A stretch of DNA of 47,411 bases, taken from assembly GCA_964542425.1 (NCBI GenBank), contig CAZIUB010000010.1:1-47411 (forward strand), written 5' to 3'. The notes below the pieces were generated by a model, which was not told where the DNA came from, searched no databases, and saw nothing but the letters and a program-made list of their open reading frames with translations. Positions 1 to 8,092 of this stretch are shown here, one piece after another. This DNA comes from Dongia_A sp964542425 (GTDB taxonomy: Bacteria; Pseudomonadota; Alphaproteobacteria; Dongiales; Dongiaceae). How positions within the stretch are numbered: position 1 is the first letter of the stretch; every line of letters begins with the position of its first letter. The translations under genes and the position numbers were made by a program.

Positions 1-968
1 TGGGCGAGGAATGGCGCAAGGGCTGGCATCCAGAACTGATCGCCCCGAGGCTGAACGAGGATCGGGTGCTGGTGATTGGCACCGGGCCAGCGGGACTGGA
101 GGCAGGCCGCGCCCTCGGCCAGCGCGGGCACGAGGTGCATCTGGCGGAAGCGGGAACAGAATTGGGCGGACGGGTGACGCTGGAATCGCGGCTGCCGGGC
201 CTCGGCGCCTGGGCCAGGGTCAGGGATTACAGGGTGTCCCAGATCGGGAAGATGGCGAATGTGACCATCTATCGTGACTCGCGCCTGACCGTCGCGCATG
301 TGCGGGAGTTTGCGATGGAACGCGTCATCGTGGCCACCGGGTCGAGCTGGCGGCGTGATGGCGTGGGGCGCAGCCACCCCTGGCCGATCGCTAGCCTTGC
401 CGGCCTGGAATCGGTCTTCACGCCCGACGACATCATGGCGGGGCGTGGGCCCAAATCCGGGCCGGCGATCGTCTATGACGACGAGTGCTTTTACATGGGC
501 AGCCTGATGGCCGAAATGCTCAACAAGGCAGGGCTGGAAGTGATCTATCTCACGAGCGGCGACATCGCGGCTTCCTGGGCGGGCCATGCGATCGAGGCCA
601 TTCCCATCAACAAGCAGCTGCGCAAACTGGGAATCGAAGTCGTGGTGCAGCACGATCTGGTGGCCTTCGACGGCGTGAGGGCCAGGATCGCCTGCGTCTA
701 TTCCGATCGAGAACGCGAAATCGCCGCGCGATCCTTGGTCACGGTCACGTCGCGCCAACCCCACGATGAACTCTACCGCGAACTGACGACGGATGCCGAT
801 TCCCTGTCATCTTCCGGGATCAAGTCGGTCAGCCGCATCGGCGATTGCCTGGCGCCGGGGCTGATCGCCCAGGCGGTCTATTCGGGCCATCGTTGCGCGC
901 GCGAACTGGGATCGGAGCCAAACGATGCGGTGCCGTTCCGGCGGGCGCTCAATCTGCTGACGACATAG
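1..968 (+). CDS. Trimethylamine/dimethylamine dehydrogenase-like flavoprotein, C-terminal part (5' cut by window)
   Basis: The frame is open from the first bases and starts in mid-protein with GEEWRKGWHPE. In the Old-Yellow-Enzyme/4Fe-4S family (trimethylamine dehydrogenase, dimethylamine dehydrogenase, N-methylproline demethylase) this stretch follows the iron-sulfur cysteines. A dinucleotide-binding GTGPAGLEAG follows directly, and a second nucleotide-like segment VYDDECFYMGSLMAE lies about 140 residues on. About 320 codons are visible of a usual 650-730, so the FMN barrel and most of the cluster region lie upstream of the window. Family members oxidatively N-demethylate methylated amines using FMN, 4Fe-4S and ADP/FAD. 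The exact substrate cannot be read from this half. The stop is TAG, followed 14 bp later by a methyltransferase gene on the same strand. Internal GTG/ATG starts within this frame are not real starts. Confidence 0.85.
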   Translation, partial: GEEWRKGWHPELIAPRLNEDRVLVIGTGPAGLEAGRALGQRGHEVHLAEAGTELGGRVTLESRLPGLGAWARVRDYRVSQIGKMANVTIYRDSRLTVAHVREFAMERVIVATGSSWRRDGVGRSHPWPIASLAGLESVFTPDDIMAGRGPKSGPAIVYDDECFYMGSLMAEMLNKAGLEVIYLTSGDIAASWAGHAIEAIPINKQLRKLGIEVVVQHDLVAFDGVRARIACVYSDREREIAARSLVTVTSRQPHDELYRELTTDADSLSSSGIKSVSRIGDCLAPGLIAQAVYSGHRCARELGSEPNDAVPFRRALNLLTT

Positions 969-982
969 GATTGGGAGCGCTC

Positions 983-1789
983 ATGTCGCTGCACCGGGAT
1001 GTTCGAGCGTGGTTGGGTCGGACCCTGGGCGCGACCGCAGCCACGGACGAAAAGGTTCTGAATGATTGTCTGCACATGCTCGCGAAGTATCGCGCCACGC
1101 TTCTCAGCAACACGCTGGTCATGCACCAGGGCACAGTGGTGGCGCACGGCCCATTCGCGGGAATGGAATTCGTCGCACAATCGAGCGAGGGATGCCACGC
1201 GCCGAAGCTTCTTGGTTGCTACGAGGCAGAGCTGCACGACTTCCTCCGAGCGGCGCCCGGGGCCAATTACGCGGCGGTGTTGAATATCGGTTGCGCCGAG
1301 GGTTACTACGCGGTGGGGCTGAAGCGGATGTTGCCCATGGCCAGGGTACTGGCCTTCGACATCGATCAGAATGCGCGTGATGCATGCCGCGCGCTGGCCG
1401 ATCGCAACAAAGAGGCGATCGAGATCGGCGGACGATTCGACCCCGTGAACTTCTCGCTATACGCGGTGCCCGGCCGGCGCGTCCTGGTCTGGTGCGATAT
1501 CGAAGGCGCGGAACTAGAACTCCTCGATCCGGTGGCGGCACCCGCCTTGCTCCACATGGATATCGTGGTCGAACTTCACCGGATCGATGAGGGCCACACC
1601 GTCGACATCATTCCTGGCCGGTTCGAAACCAGCCACGCGATCGAGATTGTCCACGCGCGGGTGCACGATCCGGCCTTGCCGGAATTCATTCGCCAACTCA
1701 GTCATCTGGATCAGTTGTTGATGCAGTGGGAATGGCGGCAAGGCCCCACGCCCTGGGCCGTTATGCGGGCGCGAGAACTCGCCGGATAG
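983..1789 (+). CDS. FkbM-type SAM-dependent methyltransferase
   Basis: This is a 268-residue protein. The frame is open upstream into the previous gene, but the ATG chosen has GGGAG five bases ahead and lies 14 bp after the flavoprotein stop, so the two are probably co-transcribed. A class I methyltransferase glycine motif (VLNIGCAEGYYAVG, about residues 95-108) is followed by the acidic end of strand 2 (VLAFDIDQNAR). A WCDIEGAELELL segment matches the D-x-E-G-A-E motif typical of FkbM-family methyltransferases. The N-terminal 90 residues resemble nothing I can name. The acceptor substrate is unknown. The gene is convergent with the MFS transporter gene, with only 4 bp between stops. Confidence 0.7.
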   Translation: MSLHRDVRAWLGRTLGATAATDEKVLNDCLHMLAKYRATLLSNTLVMHQGTVVAHGPFAGMEFVAQSSEGCHAPKLLGCYEAELHDFLRAAPGANYAAVLNIGCAEGYYAVGLKRMLPMARVLAFDIDQNARDACRALADRNKEAIEIGGRFDPVNFSLYAVPGRRVLVWCDIEGAELELLDPVAAPALLHMDIVVELHRIDEGHTVDIIPGRFETSHAIEIVHARVHDPALPEFIRQLSHLDQLLMQWEWRQGPTPWAVMRARELAG

Positions 1790-1793
1790 GTAC

Positions 1794-3068
1794 TCACTCG
1801 TCGGGCGTGGCGGCCGCCGGGCGCTTGGCGATCGGCGTGGGATCGGCGCGGGGGTCGAGTTCGGGCGCGCCATAGGCGGTCTGGATCGCGGGGATGGCGA
1901 CGAAATTGCCTTGCTCTTCCGGTGTTTTCGCGCGCCGCATCAACACCCGGCAGATGGCAAAGAGTGCTACCAGCGCGAAGCCCGAGCCCATGAACCAGAA
2001 CAGGCCCGCTGGACCGATTTCCTGCATCGCCAGGCCGGCGATCGAGGGGCTGATCGTTGCCCCGATGCCCCAGGCCAGCAGCAGGCCGGAGGCGGCGGCC
2101 ACGAAATCCTTGCGCTCGACATAGTCGTTGGTCTGTCCGACACCAAGCGCATAGAGCGGGGATTCGACACCGGTGAACAAGAAGAACAGCACGAGCAGCG
2201 TGGTGAATTCCGGCGTATCGAGGCCGGCAATGACAAAGGCGATGGCCGAGGCGGCCAGGCTGATGCCAATGATCATCGGCCGGCGCCCGTAACGATCGGC
2301 GACATGACCGATCGGATATTGCGTCAACAGAACGGCGGCGGTCCCGGTGCCGAGCAGGAAGGAAAGTTCGGCGGGGCTGCGGCTGCTTTGCTCCACATAG
2401 ACCGGAAGCAGGGAATAAAAGGCGCCGTTCATGAAGCCGGCGCCAAAGCAACAGGTGACACCGAGCGGAGAAACCCGAAATAGCCGAAGGATGCCGAAAT
2501 GTTCGCGATGCGCGACTTCGGGGTTGCCAAACCGGGTCAGGCCCAAGGGGATCATCGCGCCGGCGATCAGCATGGCGGCGATCTGCACCAGCAGAATGCC
2601 CTCGGGATCGGCGAGATTGAGCGCCAGCGGCGACAATCCTCCGGCACCCCAGGAGAGCACCATATAGACCGCGAAGATGCGCCCGCGCGTCTCCTCGGAG
2701 GCCTTGTCGTTGAGCCAGGATTCGATCACCACGAACACGCCCGCCAGCGCGAAACCGGTCGTGGCGCGAATGACAATCCAGGCATAGGTATGCTCGATCA
2801 TGGTGAGGAGCAGGGTCAGATTAGCGGTGCAAACCGCCAATACCGCGAAGGTACGAATATGGCCCACGCGGTCGATCAACCGGTGGCAGGTGAGGGTGCC
2901 CAGCAAGAACCCCACGAAATAGGCCGAGGAGACGATACCGATCATGGACGGCGGCACCCGGCGGGCGGCCAGTTGAATGCCGATCAGCGGGCTGAGGAGG
3001 CCCAGCGCCGCCTCGAGAATCACGATCGCGATCAGGACCTGGAGGACCGGCTGGATGGCTTTCCACAT
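1794..3068 (-). CDS. MFS transporter (YcaD-like)
   Basis: 424 residues with about twelve hydrophobic segments. The start MWKAIQPVLQVLIAIVILE is typical for YcaD-like members of the major facilitator superfamily, so I reject the longer frame reaching to 3176, which runs into the upstream acyl-CoA dehydrogenase. The cytoplasmic loop between helices 2 and 3 shows the MFS pattern (CHRLIDRVGHIRTF), repeated in the second half (GHVADRYGRRP). It lies 26 bp downstream of the acyl-CoA dehydrogenase on the same strand, so it is probably the last gene of that operon and may move the compound the operon degrades or its product. The substrate is not determinable. Confidence 0.85.
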   Translation of the reverse strand: MWKAIQPVLQVLIAIVILEAALGLLSPLIGIQLAARRVPPSMIGIVSSAYFVGFLLGTLTCHRLIDRVGHIRTFAVLAVCTANLTLLLTMIEHTYAWIVIRATTGFALAGVFVVIESWLNDKASEETRGRIFAVYMVLSWGAGGLSPLALNLADPEGILLVQIAAMLIAGAMIPLGLTRFGNPEVAHREHFGILRLFRVSPLGVTCCFGAGFMNGAFYSLLPVYVEQSSRSPAELSFLLGTGTAAVLLTQYPIGHVADRYGRRPMIIGISLAASAIAFVIAGLDTPEFTTLLVLFFLFTGVESPLYALGVGQTNDYVERKDFVAAASGLLLAWGIGATISPSIAGLAMQEIGPAGLFWFMGSGFALVALFAICRVLMRRAKTPEEQGNFVAIPAIQTAYGAPELDPRADPTPIAKRPAAATPDE

Positions 3069-3094
3069 GGTGGTGAATTCCAATAACCGGCGGT

Positions 3095-4270
3095 TCAGTC
3101 GATCAGCGCGGGCAACCCGCGCTTGGCCAGGCCATCGGCGATGATTATGCGCTGGATTTCGCTCGCTCCCTCCCAAATGCGCTCGACCCGCAATTCGCGA
3201 TAGAAGCGCTCGGCCACGTTCTCTCGCATATAGCCGCGACCGCCGAAAATCTGCACCGCACGGTCGGCCACGCGATTGGCCATCTCGGAGGCCTGGAGCT
3301 TGACCATGGCGCAGCGCCCGTGCGCCGTCTTCGGATCCAGTCCCTCATCGATCGCGCGCGCGGTCTCGCGGGTCATCAGGCGCGCCGACCACAGTTCCAC
3401 CGCGGAGTCGGCCAGCATGAATTGCACTGCCTGTTTGTCGAACAGGGTCTCGCCGGACATCGGCCTAGACTTGGCGAAGGCCAGCGCCTCCTCGATCAGG
3501 CGCAGGGCAGCACCGCAGCAGCGGGCACCAATCATCAACCGTTCGTAACGAAACCAACTATGCGTGAAGCGCATGCCGTCGCTCTCGGCGCCGAGGCGAT
3601 TTGATGCCGGCACCCGGACATTGGTGAAGCGAACAATCGGATGATGCGCGCGGAAATTATGGCTGTAGGCGGGCGTGCGGACGATCTCGACGCCCGGCGC
3701 CTGGCTCTCGACAAAGAACAGGCAATGCTGGCCCGCGTGCGGACCATCCACCAGGCGCGCCTGAAAGAAAATGACTTGCGCCAGATTGCCGCCGGTGACG
3801 TGCCATTTCTCGCCGTCGAGAATGTAACCATCGCCCTCGCGCCGCGCGGTCGCCTTGATGGCGTCGAGGTCGCTGCCGGCATCGGCCTCGGTGATGGCGT
3901 AGCATTCGTGGATATCGCCGGCGATCATCGGCTTCACCCAGGTCTCGATCTGGTGGGGCGTCGCCGCCTCGATGAGCCATCGCTGCACGTTGCTGCAACA
4001 CCAGCCCAGCGCGTTGGTGGCCCGGCCGATCTCCTCCTGGGCCACGGTTTGGGCCAGCATCGACTGGCCGCCGCCACCCAATTCGCGAGGCGCATCCATC
4101 GAGTTCAAGCCCAGCGCACGGGCTAGGGCCAAATGCCGCGCCCGCACCTCCCCTGGAATCTCGCCGTTGTTCATTTCGGCGTGGACTTCCCAGGGAATGA
4201 GCTCGCGATCGACGAAATCGCGGATCGCGGATTTCAGCCGGCGGAGTTCGGGCGTGAGTGGACCAGGCAT
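3095..4270 (-). CDS. Acyl-CoA dehydrogenase family protein
   Basis: 391 residues, normal length for the family. It shows the FAD/substrate signature YAITEADAGSD (about 125-135) and the C-terminal ERIWEGASEIQR, whose first Glu after Trp is the expected catalytic base. The IFGGRGYMREN segment is also typical. It should catalyse FAD-dependent alpha,beta-dehydrogenation of an acyl-CoA thioester, passing electrons to ETF. The ATG has GAGGAA seven bases upstream. It sits between a BetI-like TetR regulator (86 bp upstream, same strand) and an MFS transporter (26 bp downstream). A second acyl-CoA dehydrogenase is divergently transcribed beyond the regulator. The chain specificity is unknown. Confidence 0.9.
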   Translation of the reverse strand: MPGPLTPELRRLKSAIRDFVDRELIPWEVHAEMNNGEIPGEVRARHLALARALGLNSMDAPRELGGGGQSMLAQTVAQEEIGRATNALGWCCSNVQRWLIEAATPHQIETWVKPMIAGDIHECYAITEADAGSDLDAIKATARREGDGYILDGEKWHVTGGNLAQVIFFQARLVDGPHAGQHCLFFVESQAPGVEIVRTPAYSHNFRAHHPIVRFTNVRVPASNRLGAESDGMRFTHSWFRYERLMIGARCCGAALRLIEEALAFAKSRPMSGETLFDKQAVQFMLADSAVELWSARLMTRETARAIDEGLDPKTAHGRCAMVKLQASEMANRVADRAVQIFGGRGYMRENVAERFYRELRVERIWEGASEIQRIIIADGLAKRGLPALID

Positions 4271-4356
4271 TGCGCATTCCTCGAGACAAATGGCGGCGTT
4301 TGTTGGGCGGGCGATCGGGTTCCACCGCCCGACACGGACGGCAGCCTATCGCCGCA

Positions 4357-5007
4357 TCACCCCGCGGCGACAGCGGGGATCTGGCGCGTTCGTTCGGGAA
4401 TCAATAGCGGGAATTCGCGCGGAAACAAGCCGCCGAGATAGGTGCGCACGATGGCCCGCGCCATGTCGCGGTCCAGGCTTTTCGGGTTGATCAACATGTC
4501 GAGCCACAGCCCGTCGATCATGGCGTGGAAGCCTCGAGTCACGGAATCCGGGTCGAGATCGGCCCGGGCGCCGGCCTCGATCAACTGGGCGAAGGTGGCG
4601 CGCGTCTCGGCGTGGTAGGCTTCCGACAGCCCCTGGCATAGTTTGAGGAATTGCGGGCGCCAGCGGGTCTCGCCCCAAAATGCATACCACACGGTTACCC
4701 GCTTGCGATTGGAGATCGTGGGCTGGAAATCGCTGTCGATCATGGCCAGAATCCGACGGACCGGATCGGGCCCGGCGGCGGCCAGATTCGCATCGGTGGC
4801 GCGGCGATATTCCTCGACCAGGAAAGTGAAGGTGTCGATCAGCAGCTGGTCCTTGCTCTTGAAATAGAAATTCACGATGCCCACGGAAAGCCCCGCTTCC
4901 CGCGCCACGTCGGCCAACGTCAGATCGGCAAATCCCCTTGCCGCGATGCATTCGATGGTTGCATCCATCAATTGCTCGCGTCGCCGTTCCTTGATCGCCT
5001 CGCGCAT
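4357..5007 (-). CDS. TetR-family regulator, BetI-like
   Basis: 216 residues. The N-terminal helix-turn-helix is clear (TLADVAREAGLSVGIVNFYF, about residues 30-49). The C-terminal half carries WYAFWGETRWRPQF and HAMIDGLWLDML, which resemble the ligand domain of BetI, the choline-responsive repressor. It is the first gene of a leftward run (regulator, acyl-CoA dehydrogenase, MFS) and is divergent from a second acyl-CoA dehydrogenase, so it most likely represses both directions from the 158-bp gap. Similarity to BetI suggests a quaternary-amine or carnitine-like effector, but no choline oxidation gene is present here, so this remains an inference. Confidence 0.82.
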   Translation of the reverse strand: MREAIKERRREQLMDATIECIAARGFADLTLADVAREAGLSVGIVNFYFKSKDQLLIDTFTFLVEEYRRATDANLAAAGPDPVRRILAMIDSDFQPTISNRKRVTVWYAFWGETRWRPQFLKLCQGLSEAYHAETRATFAQLIEAGARADLDPDSVTRGFHAMIDGLWLDMLINPKSLDRDMARAIVRTYLGGLFPREFPLLIPERTRQIPAVAAG

Positions 5008-5059
5008 CCAAGATCCCCATTCCAGGCCAGTGAACCATAGGGGCTCGCCGCCGCCAAGT

Positions 5060-5094
5060 CAATGAAAGGCAATGAATAATCGCCGCGCAATGAA
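5060..5094. promoter_or_regulatory. Candidate operator: three CAATGAA repeats in the divergent gap
   Basis: The gap between the BetI-like regulator and the rightward acyl-CoA dehydrogenase has three identical direct repeats CAATGAA at 5060-5066, 5070-5076 and 5088-5094, followed by CATGAA. They lie just upstream of a promoter-like pair at 5111-5139. Placement suggests regulator binding. There is no experimental support, and TetR sites are usually palindromic, which these are not. Confidence 0.35.
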
Positions 5095-5110
5095 CATGAA
5101 TTCAGAAAAC

Positions 5111-5139
5111 TTGTCAGCGCCATCCGGGGTCGATATACC
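5111..5139 (+). promoter_or_regulatory. Sigma70-like promoter for the rightward acyl-CoA dehydrogenase
   Basis: TTGTCA (5111-5116) and TATACC (5134-5139) are separated by 17 bp. The predicted start of transcription is about 20 bp before the ATG at 5166. The promoter lies immediately downstream of the CAATGAA repeats. Confidence 0.45.
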
Positions 5140-5165
5140 CGGCCGGGAAACGCCTGGGGATTAAC

Positions 5166-6332
5166 ATGCCGATCGACTTCCACCCGACCGACGAACAGCG
5201 CCTCCTGGTCGAAACCACGCGCCAGTTCATCGAGAAGGAGATTTTCCCGCACGAACGCGCGATCGATCGCCTGGGCGAGGTACCAAGGGAACTAGCGAGC
5301 GAGATCAAAACCAAGGCAATCGAGCTCGGCCTCTACTCGGCCAACATGCCGGAATCGGTGGGCGGCGGCGGGCTCGATTTTCTGTCGCAGATGTATTTCG
5401 AACGCGAGCTCGGCAAGTGCAGTTGGGCGCTGCAGAAATTCGTCGGTCGCCCGTCGGCGATTCTGATGGCCTGCAGGGACGAGCAGGTGGGCCAGTATCT
5501 GCTGCCGACGGTCAAGGGCGAGAAGATGGAGGTCTTCGCGTTGACCGAGCCTGGCGCGGGGTCGGATGCCCTATCGATCACGACTCGCGCCACCAGGGAT
5601 GGCGACGACTACATCCTCAATGGGCACAAGCATTTCATCAGCGGCGTCGGCCTGCCCGATTTCGCGATCGTCTTCACCGTGACCGGCACCGAGGAAACGC
5701 CCAAAGGCAAACGCAAGCGCGTGACTGCCTTCCTGGTCGATCGGGGCACACCCGGCTTCACCATCCGGCGGGGCCCGCGTTGCGTCTCCTATCGTGCCTA
5801 CGACAATTACGAATTGTTCTTCGACGAGGCGCGGCTGCACAAGCGCCAGATCCTCGGCGAGGAGGGCAAGGGCTTCGAGCTGGCCAATGAATGGCTGACC
5901 GGCGGACGGGCGATGATCGCCGCCAATTGCTGCGGCAAGGCGGAGCGCGCGCTCGATCTCGCCATCGATTGGGCCGCCACCCGCAAGCAATTCGGCCAGA
6001 CCATCGGCAAGTTCCAGGGCGTTTCCTTCAAGCTGGCCGATATGGCGACTGAATTGCGCGCCGCCGATATGTTGACGGCGAACACCTGCTGGAAGCTGCA
6101 GCTAGGCACCATGAGCAATGCCGACGCGGCGATGGCCAAGCTGTTCGCCTCCGAAATGCTGGGCCGGGTCACCGACCAGGCGATTCAGATCTTCGGCGGC
6201 ATGGGGTTGATGGACGAATTGCCGCTGGAAATGTTGTGGCGCGACGCGCGCATCGAACGCATCTGGGAAGGCACCTCGGAAATCCAGCGCCACATCATTT
6301 CGCGCGATCTGTTGCGCGCCCGCGAAGCCTAG
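5166..6332 (+). CDS. Acyl-CoA dehydrogenase family protein
   Basis: 388 residues. FALTEPGAGSDALS (about 122-135) is the FAD/substrate signature, and RIERIWEGTSEIQRHIIS near the C-terminus holds the expected catalytic Glu. QAIQIFGGMGLMDELP is the usual C-terminal helical segment. GGGGA lies five bases before the ATG. The last ten codons are duplicated 246 bp downstream (6549-6576 plus TGA). The downstream copy runs directly into the SDR gene with a good ribosome-binding site, so it looks like the original gene end. The present TAG stop borrows its G from the inserted two-hairpin element. With the SDR it probably forms a small beta-oxidation-type operon; the substrate is unknown. Confidence 0.9.
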   Translation: MPIDFHPTDEQRLLVETTRQFIEKEIFPHERAIDRLGEVPRELASEIKTKAIELGLYSANMPESVGGGGLDFLSQMYFERELGKCSWALQKFVGRPSAILMACRDEQVGQYLLPTVKGEKMEVFALTEPGAGSDALSITTRATRDGDDYILNGHKHFISGVGLPDFAIVFTVTGTEETPKGKRKRVTAFLVDRGTPGFTIRRGPRCVSYRAYDNYELFFDEARLHKRQILGEEGKGFELANEWLTGGRAMIAANCCGKAERALDLAIDWAATRKQFGQTIGKFQGVSFKLADMATELRAADMLTANTCWKLQLGTMSNADAAMAKLFASEMLGRVTDQAIQIFGGMGLMDELPLEMLWRDARIERIWEGTSEIQRHIISRDLLRAREA

Positions 6333-6463
6333 TGCCGACTTTCGAAAATGGGTGAACCATGAGATGCTCCCATGTTGCCACGAAAGTCGGGCCGCATGTC
6401 ACAATGGATAATACCCGCCGGCGTGCGACTTCCGGAGTCATTTGGCTCGATTTATCCAGTTCC
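6332..6463 (+). repeat. Two-hairpin dispersed element, copy A (interrupted)
   Basis: Left hairpin: CCGACTTTCG pairs perfectly with CGAAAGTCGG (6381-6390), with an inner arm ATGGG/CCCAT (6348-6352, 6369-6373). In the other copies the outer arm reads CCAACTTTCG/CGAAAGTTGG, so copy A carries a compensatory A-T to G-C change. The right half begins with ACCCGCCGGCGTGCGACTTC but its closing arm is missing: a REPIN starts at 6464 and the duplicated gene end follows it. Confidence 0.85.
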
Positions 6464-6544
6464 GAAAAGGGGACGCTACCCTTTTCCCTACCCTTTTCCT
6501 TCAGGGGCTACGTCAGGCGAGAAAAGGGTAGCGTCCCCTTTTCC
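6464..6544. mobile_element. REPIN-like non-autonomous element nested in copy A
   Basis: Two inverted arms, GAAAAGGGGACGCTACCC (from 6464) and GGGTAGCGTCCCCTTTTC (to about 6543), are separated by about 33 bp containing CAGGGGCTACGTCAGGCGA. Each arm is itself a small palindrome, AAAAGGG-GACGCTA-CCCTTTT. The same arms flank the RAYT transposase gene at 17323-18003. Like the other copies it has no coding capacity, so it is best read as a transposase-mobilised palindrome pair. Confidence 0.85.
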
Positions 6545-6588
6545 ACCTCGCGATCTGTTGCGCGGCCGCGAAGCCTGAGGCGACCCTA

Positions 6589-7431
6589 GTGTTCCAAACC
6601 GATCTGCTGAAGGGCAAGCGCATCCTGGTCACCGGCGGGGGCACCGGTCTTGGCCTGTCGATGGGGCGGCGATTCGTCGAATTGGGCGCGCACTTAGCGA
6701 TCTGCGGCCGGCGCGAGGCGGTGCTGCGCCAGGCGGCGGAGAGCCTGCGGACCGAAACCGGCGCGGAAATCGCCTGGCGGGTCTGCGATATTCGCGACGC
6801 GCCAGCGGTCGAGCGCATGATCGACGCGCTGTGGGACGAGGCTCCACTGGATTGTCTGGTCAACAACGCAGCCGGCAATTTCATCGCCCGGAGCGAGGAT
6901 TTGTCGCCGCGCGCGATCGATGCGGTGTTGGGCATCGTGCTCCATGGTTCTGCCTATGCCACTCTTGCCTGCGGCAGGCGCTGGCTGGAAGCGGGCCACG
7001 CCGCCAGCGTGCTCTCGATCGTCACCACTTATGCCTGGACCGGATCGGCCTATGTCGTGCCATCGGCGATGGCCAAGGCCGGCGTGCTGGCCATGACCCG
7101 GTCGCTGGCGGTCGAATGGGGCGGGCGGGGCGTGCGCTTGAACGCGATCGCGCCGGGACCGTTCCCGACGCCAGGTGCCTGGGAGCGTCTGGTGCCGCGC
7201 CCGGATCTCGCGCGCCAGTTCGAGACCCGCAATCCCCTGGGTCGGGTGGGAAGGCACGAGGAACTCGCCAATCTGGCGGCTTATCTCCTGTGCGAAGGAT
7301 CGGGCTACATCAATGGCGAGGTCGTCACCATTGACGGCGGCGAGTGGCTCCAAGGGGCGGGACAGTTCAATTTTCTGTCGTCGCTGGGCGATGCCGATTG
7401 GCAGGCACTGAAACCCAAGAAGCCCGGCTGA
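6589..7431 (+). CDS. SDR oxidoreductase, 2,4-dienoyl-CoA reductase-like
   Basis: 280 residues from a GTG start, with GAGG eight bases upstream. The Rossmann motif TGGGTGLG (about 16-23) and NNAAGNF (about 91-97) are clear. The usual YxxxK active site is replaced by SAMAK (in PSAMAKAGVLAMTRSLAVEW), a pattern seen in peroxisomal-type 2,4-dienoyl-CoA reductases. The C-terminus has the GEVVTIDGGEWL cofactor loop. It presumably reduces a dienoyl- or enoyl-CoA with NADPH. It follows the acyl-CoA dehydrogenase and was probably directly adjacent before the two-hairpin element and REPIN entered the gap. Confidence 0.85.
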   Translation: MFQTDLLKGKRILVTGGGTGLGLSMGRRFVELGAHLAICGRREAVLRQAAESLRTETGAEIAWRVCDIRDAPAVERMIDALWDEAPLDCLVNNAAGNFIARSEDLSPRAIDAVLGIVLHGSAYATLACGRRWLEAGHAASVLSIVTTYAWTGSAYVVPSAMAKAGVLAMTRSLAVEWGGRGVRLNAIAPGPFPTPGAWERLVPRPDLARQFETRNPLGRVGRHEELANLAAYLLCEGSGYINGEVVTIDGGEWLQGAGQFNFLSSLGDADWQALKPKKPG

Positions 7432-7439
7432 ATTTCGGT

Positions 7440-7949
7440 TTATTCGGCGGCGCGAACGCCGTCCAGTTCGAGATCGCCGCTCTCGATCGCCAAGCGCAGG
7501 GCGGAGAGGCCAGCCTCGGCCTCCTCGTACATGCACCGGGCGCGCTCCAATTCGCGCATATCGGATTCGCCGACGGGTCCGCGATGGGCCCCGCCCAAAT
7601 CGATGACCAGCGCCAGGTAGCGCCCCTTCAATTTGGCTGCCACCTGAACCACGCGCTGGATTTCCGCCGGCTTGGCCCCGATCACCGCGTTGATCGTTTC
7701 GGCGCGGGTGAAGCTCTTGAGATCGTGCGAGAGGTGATAGAGGTACTGCCCGACGCTGGGGATCGCGCGCTCGACCAAATCGGCTTTCGCGGGCGCCGGA
7801 CGTATCCTGGCATGCGACGCCAAATGGGCGTTGCTGGCGACGGGCGGTTTCGCCGGGGCGCCAGGCGCTTGGCGTTCCAGCCGGGGCGTACGGCGCCCAA
7901 AGAGTTCGTCGGCGAGCGAATCCTGCGGTTTGTGGAACATCGATAACAT
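7440..7949 (-). CDS. Conserved-looking hypothetical protein
   Basis: 169 residues from the ATG at 7949 (MLSMFHKPQDSLADEL), which has GGGGT about seven bases upstream. The frame continues to 8009, but that extension has no good ribosome-binding site. The first 60 residues are Pro/Ala-rich and probably disordered. The rest is predicted helical (VGQYLYHLSHDLKSFTRAET, then EIQRVVQVAAKLKGRYLALV). No known domain is recognised and no signal peptide or membrane segment is seen. It is convergent with the SDR gene (8 bp between stops). Codon use looks like its neighbours, which supports a real gene. Confidence 0.6.
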   Translation of the reverse strand: MLSMFHKPQDSLADELFGRRTPRLERQAPGAPAKPPVASNAHLASHARIRPAPAKADLVERAIPSVGQYLYHLSHDLKSFTRAETINAVIGAKPAEIQRVVQVAAKLKGRYLALVIDLGGAHRGPVGESDMRELERARCMYEEAEAGLSALRLAIESGDLELDGVRAAE

Positions 7950-8092
7950 GTGGCGACCCCGAATGCGGCTGTCTTGTGCTTGATAACAAAGCAAGCGGCG
8001 TGCCGCCATTGCAGGCGCATTTATTTCAACAAAATCAAAGGATTATGGCTTCCGCAGGCAGGGGCAAGCGGCAAGAACTGCCGATGGATTGC

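Larger units (their letters stand above)
6303..6576 (+). repeat. 28-bp direct repeat bracketing an inserted element (6303-6330 and 6549-6576)
   Basis: The last codons of the acyl-CoA dehydrogenase gene occur twice, 246 bp apart, with 27 of 28 bases identical (C at 6319, G at 6565). The first copy ends in TAG completed by the element, the second in TGA followed by GAGG and the GTG start of the SDR gene. Everything between (6331-6548) is element A plus a nested REPIN. This is either an unusually long target duplication or a recombination scar. Confidence 0.85.
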
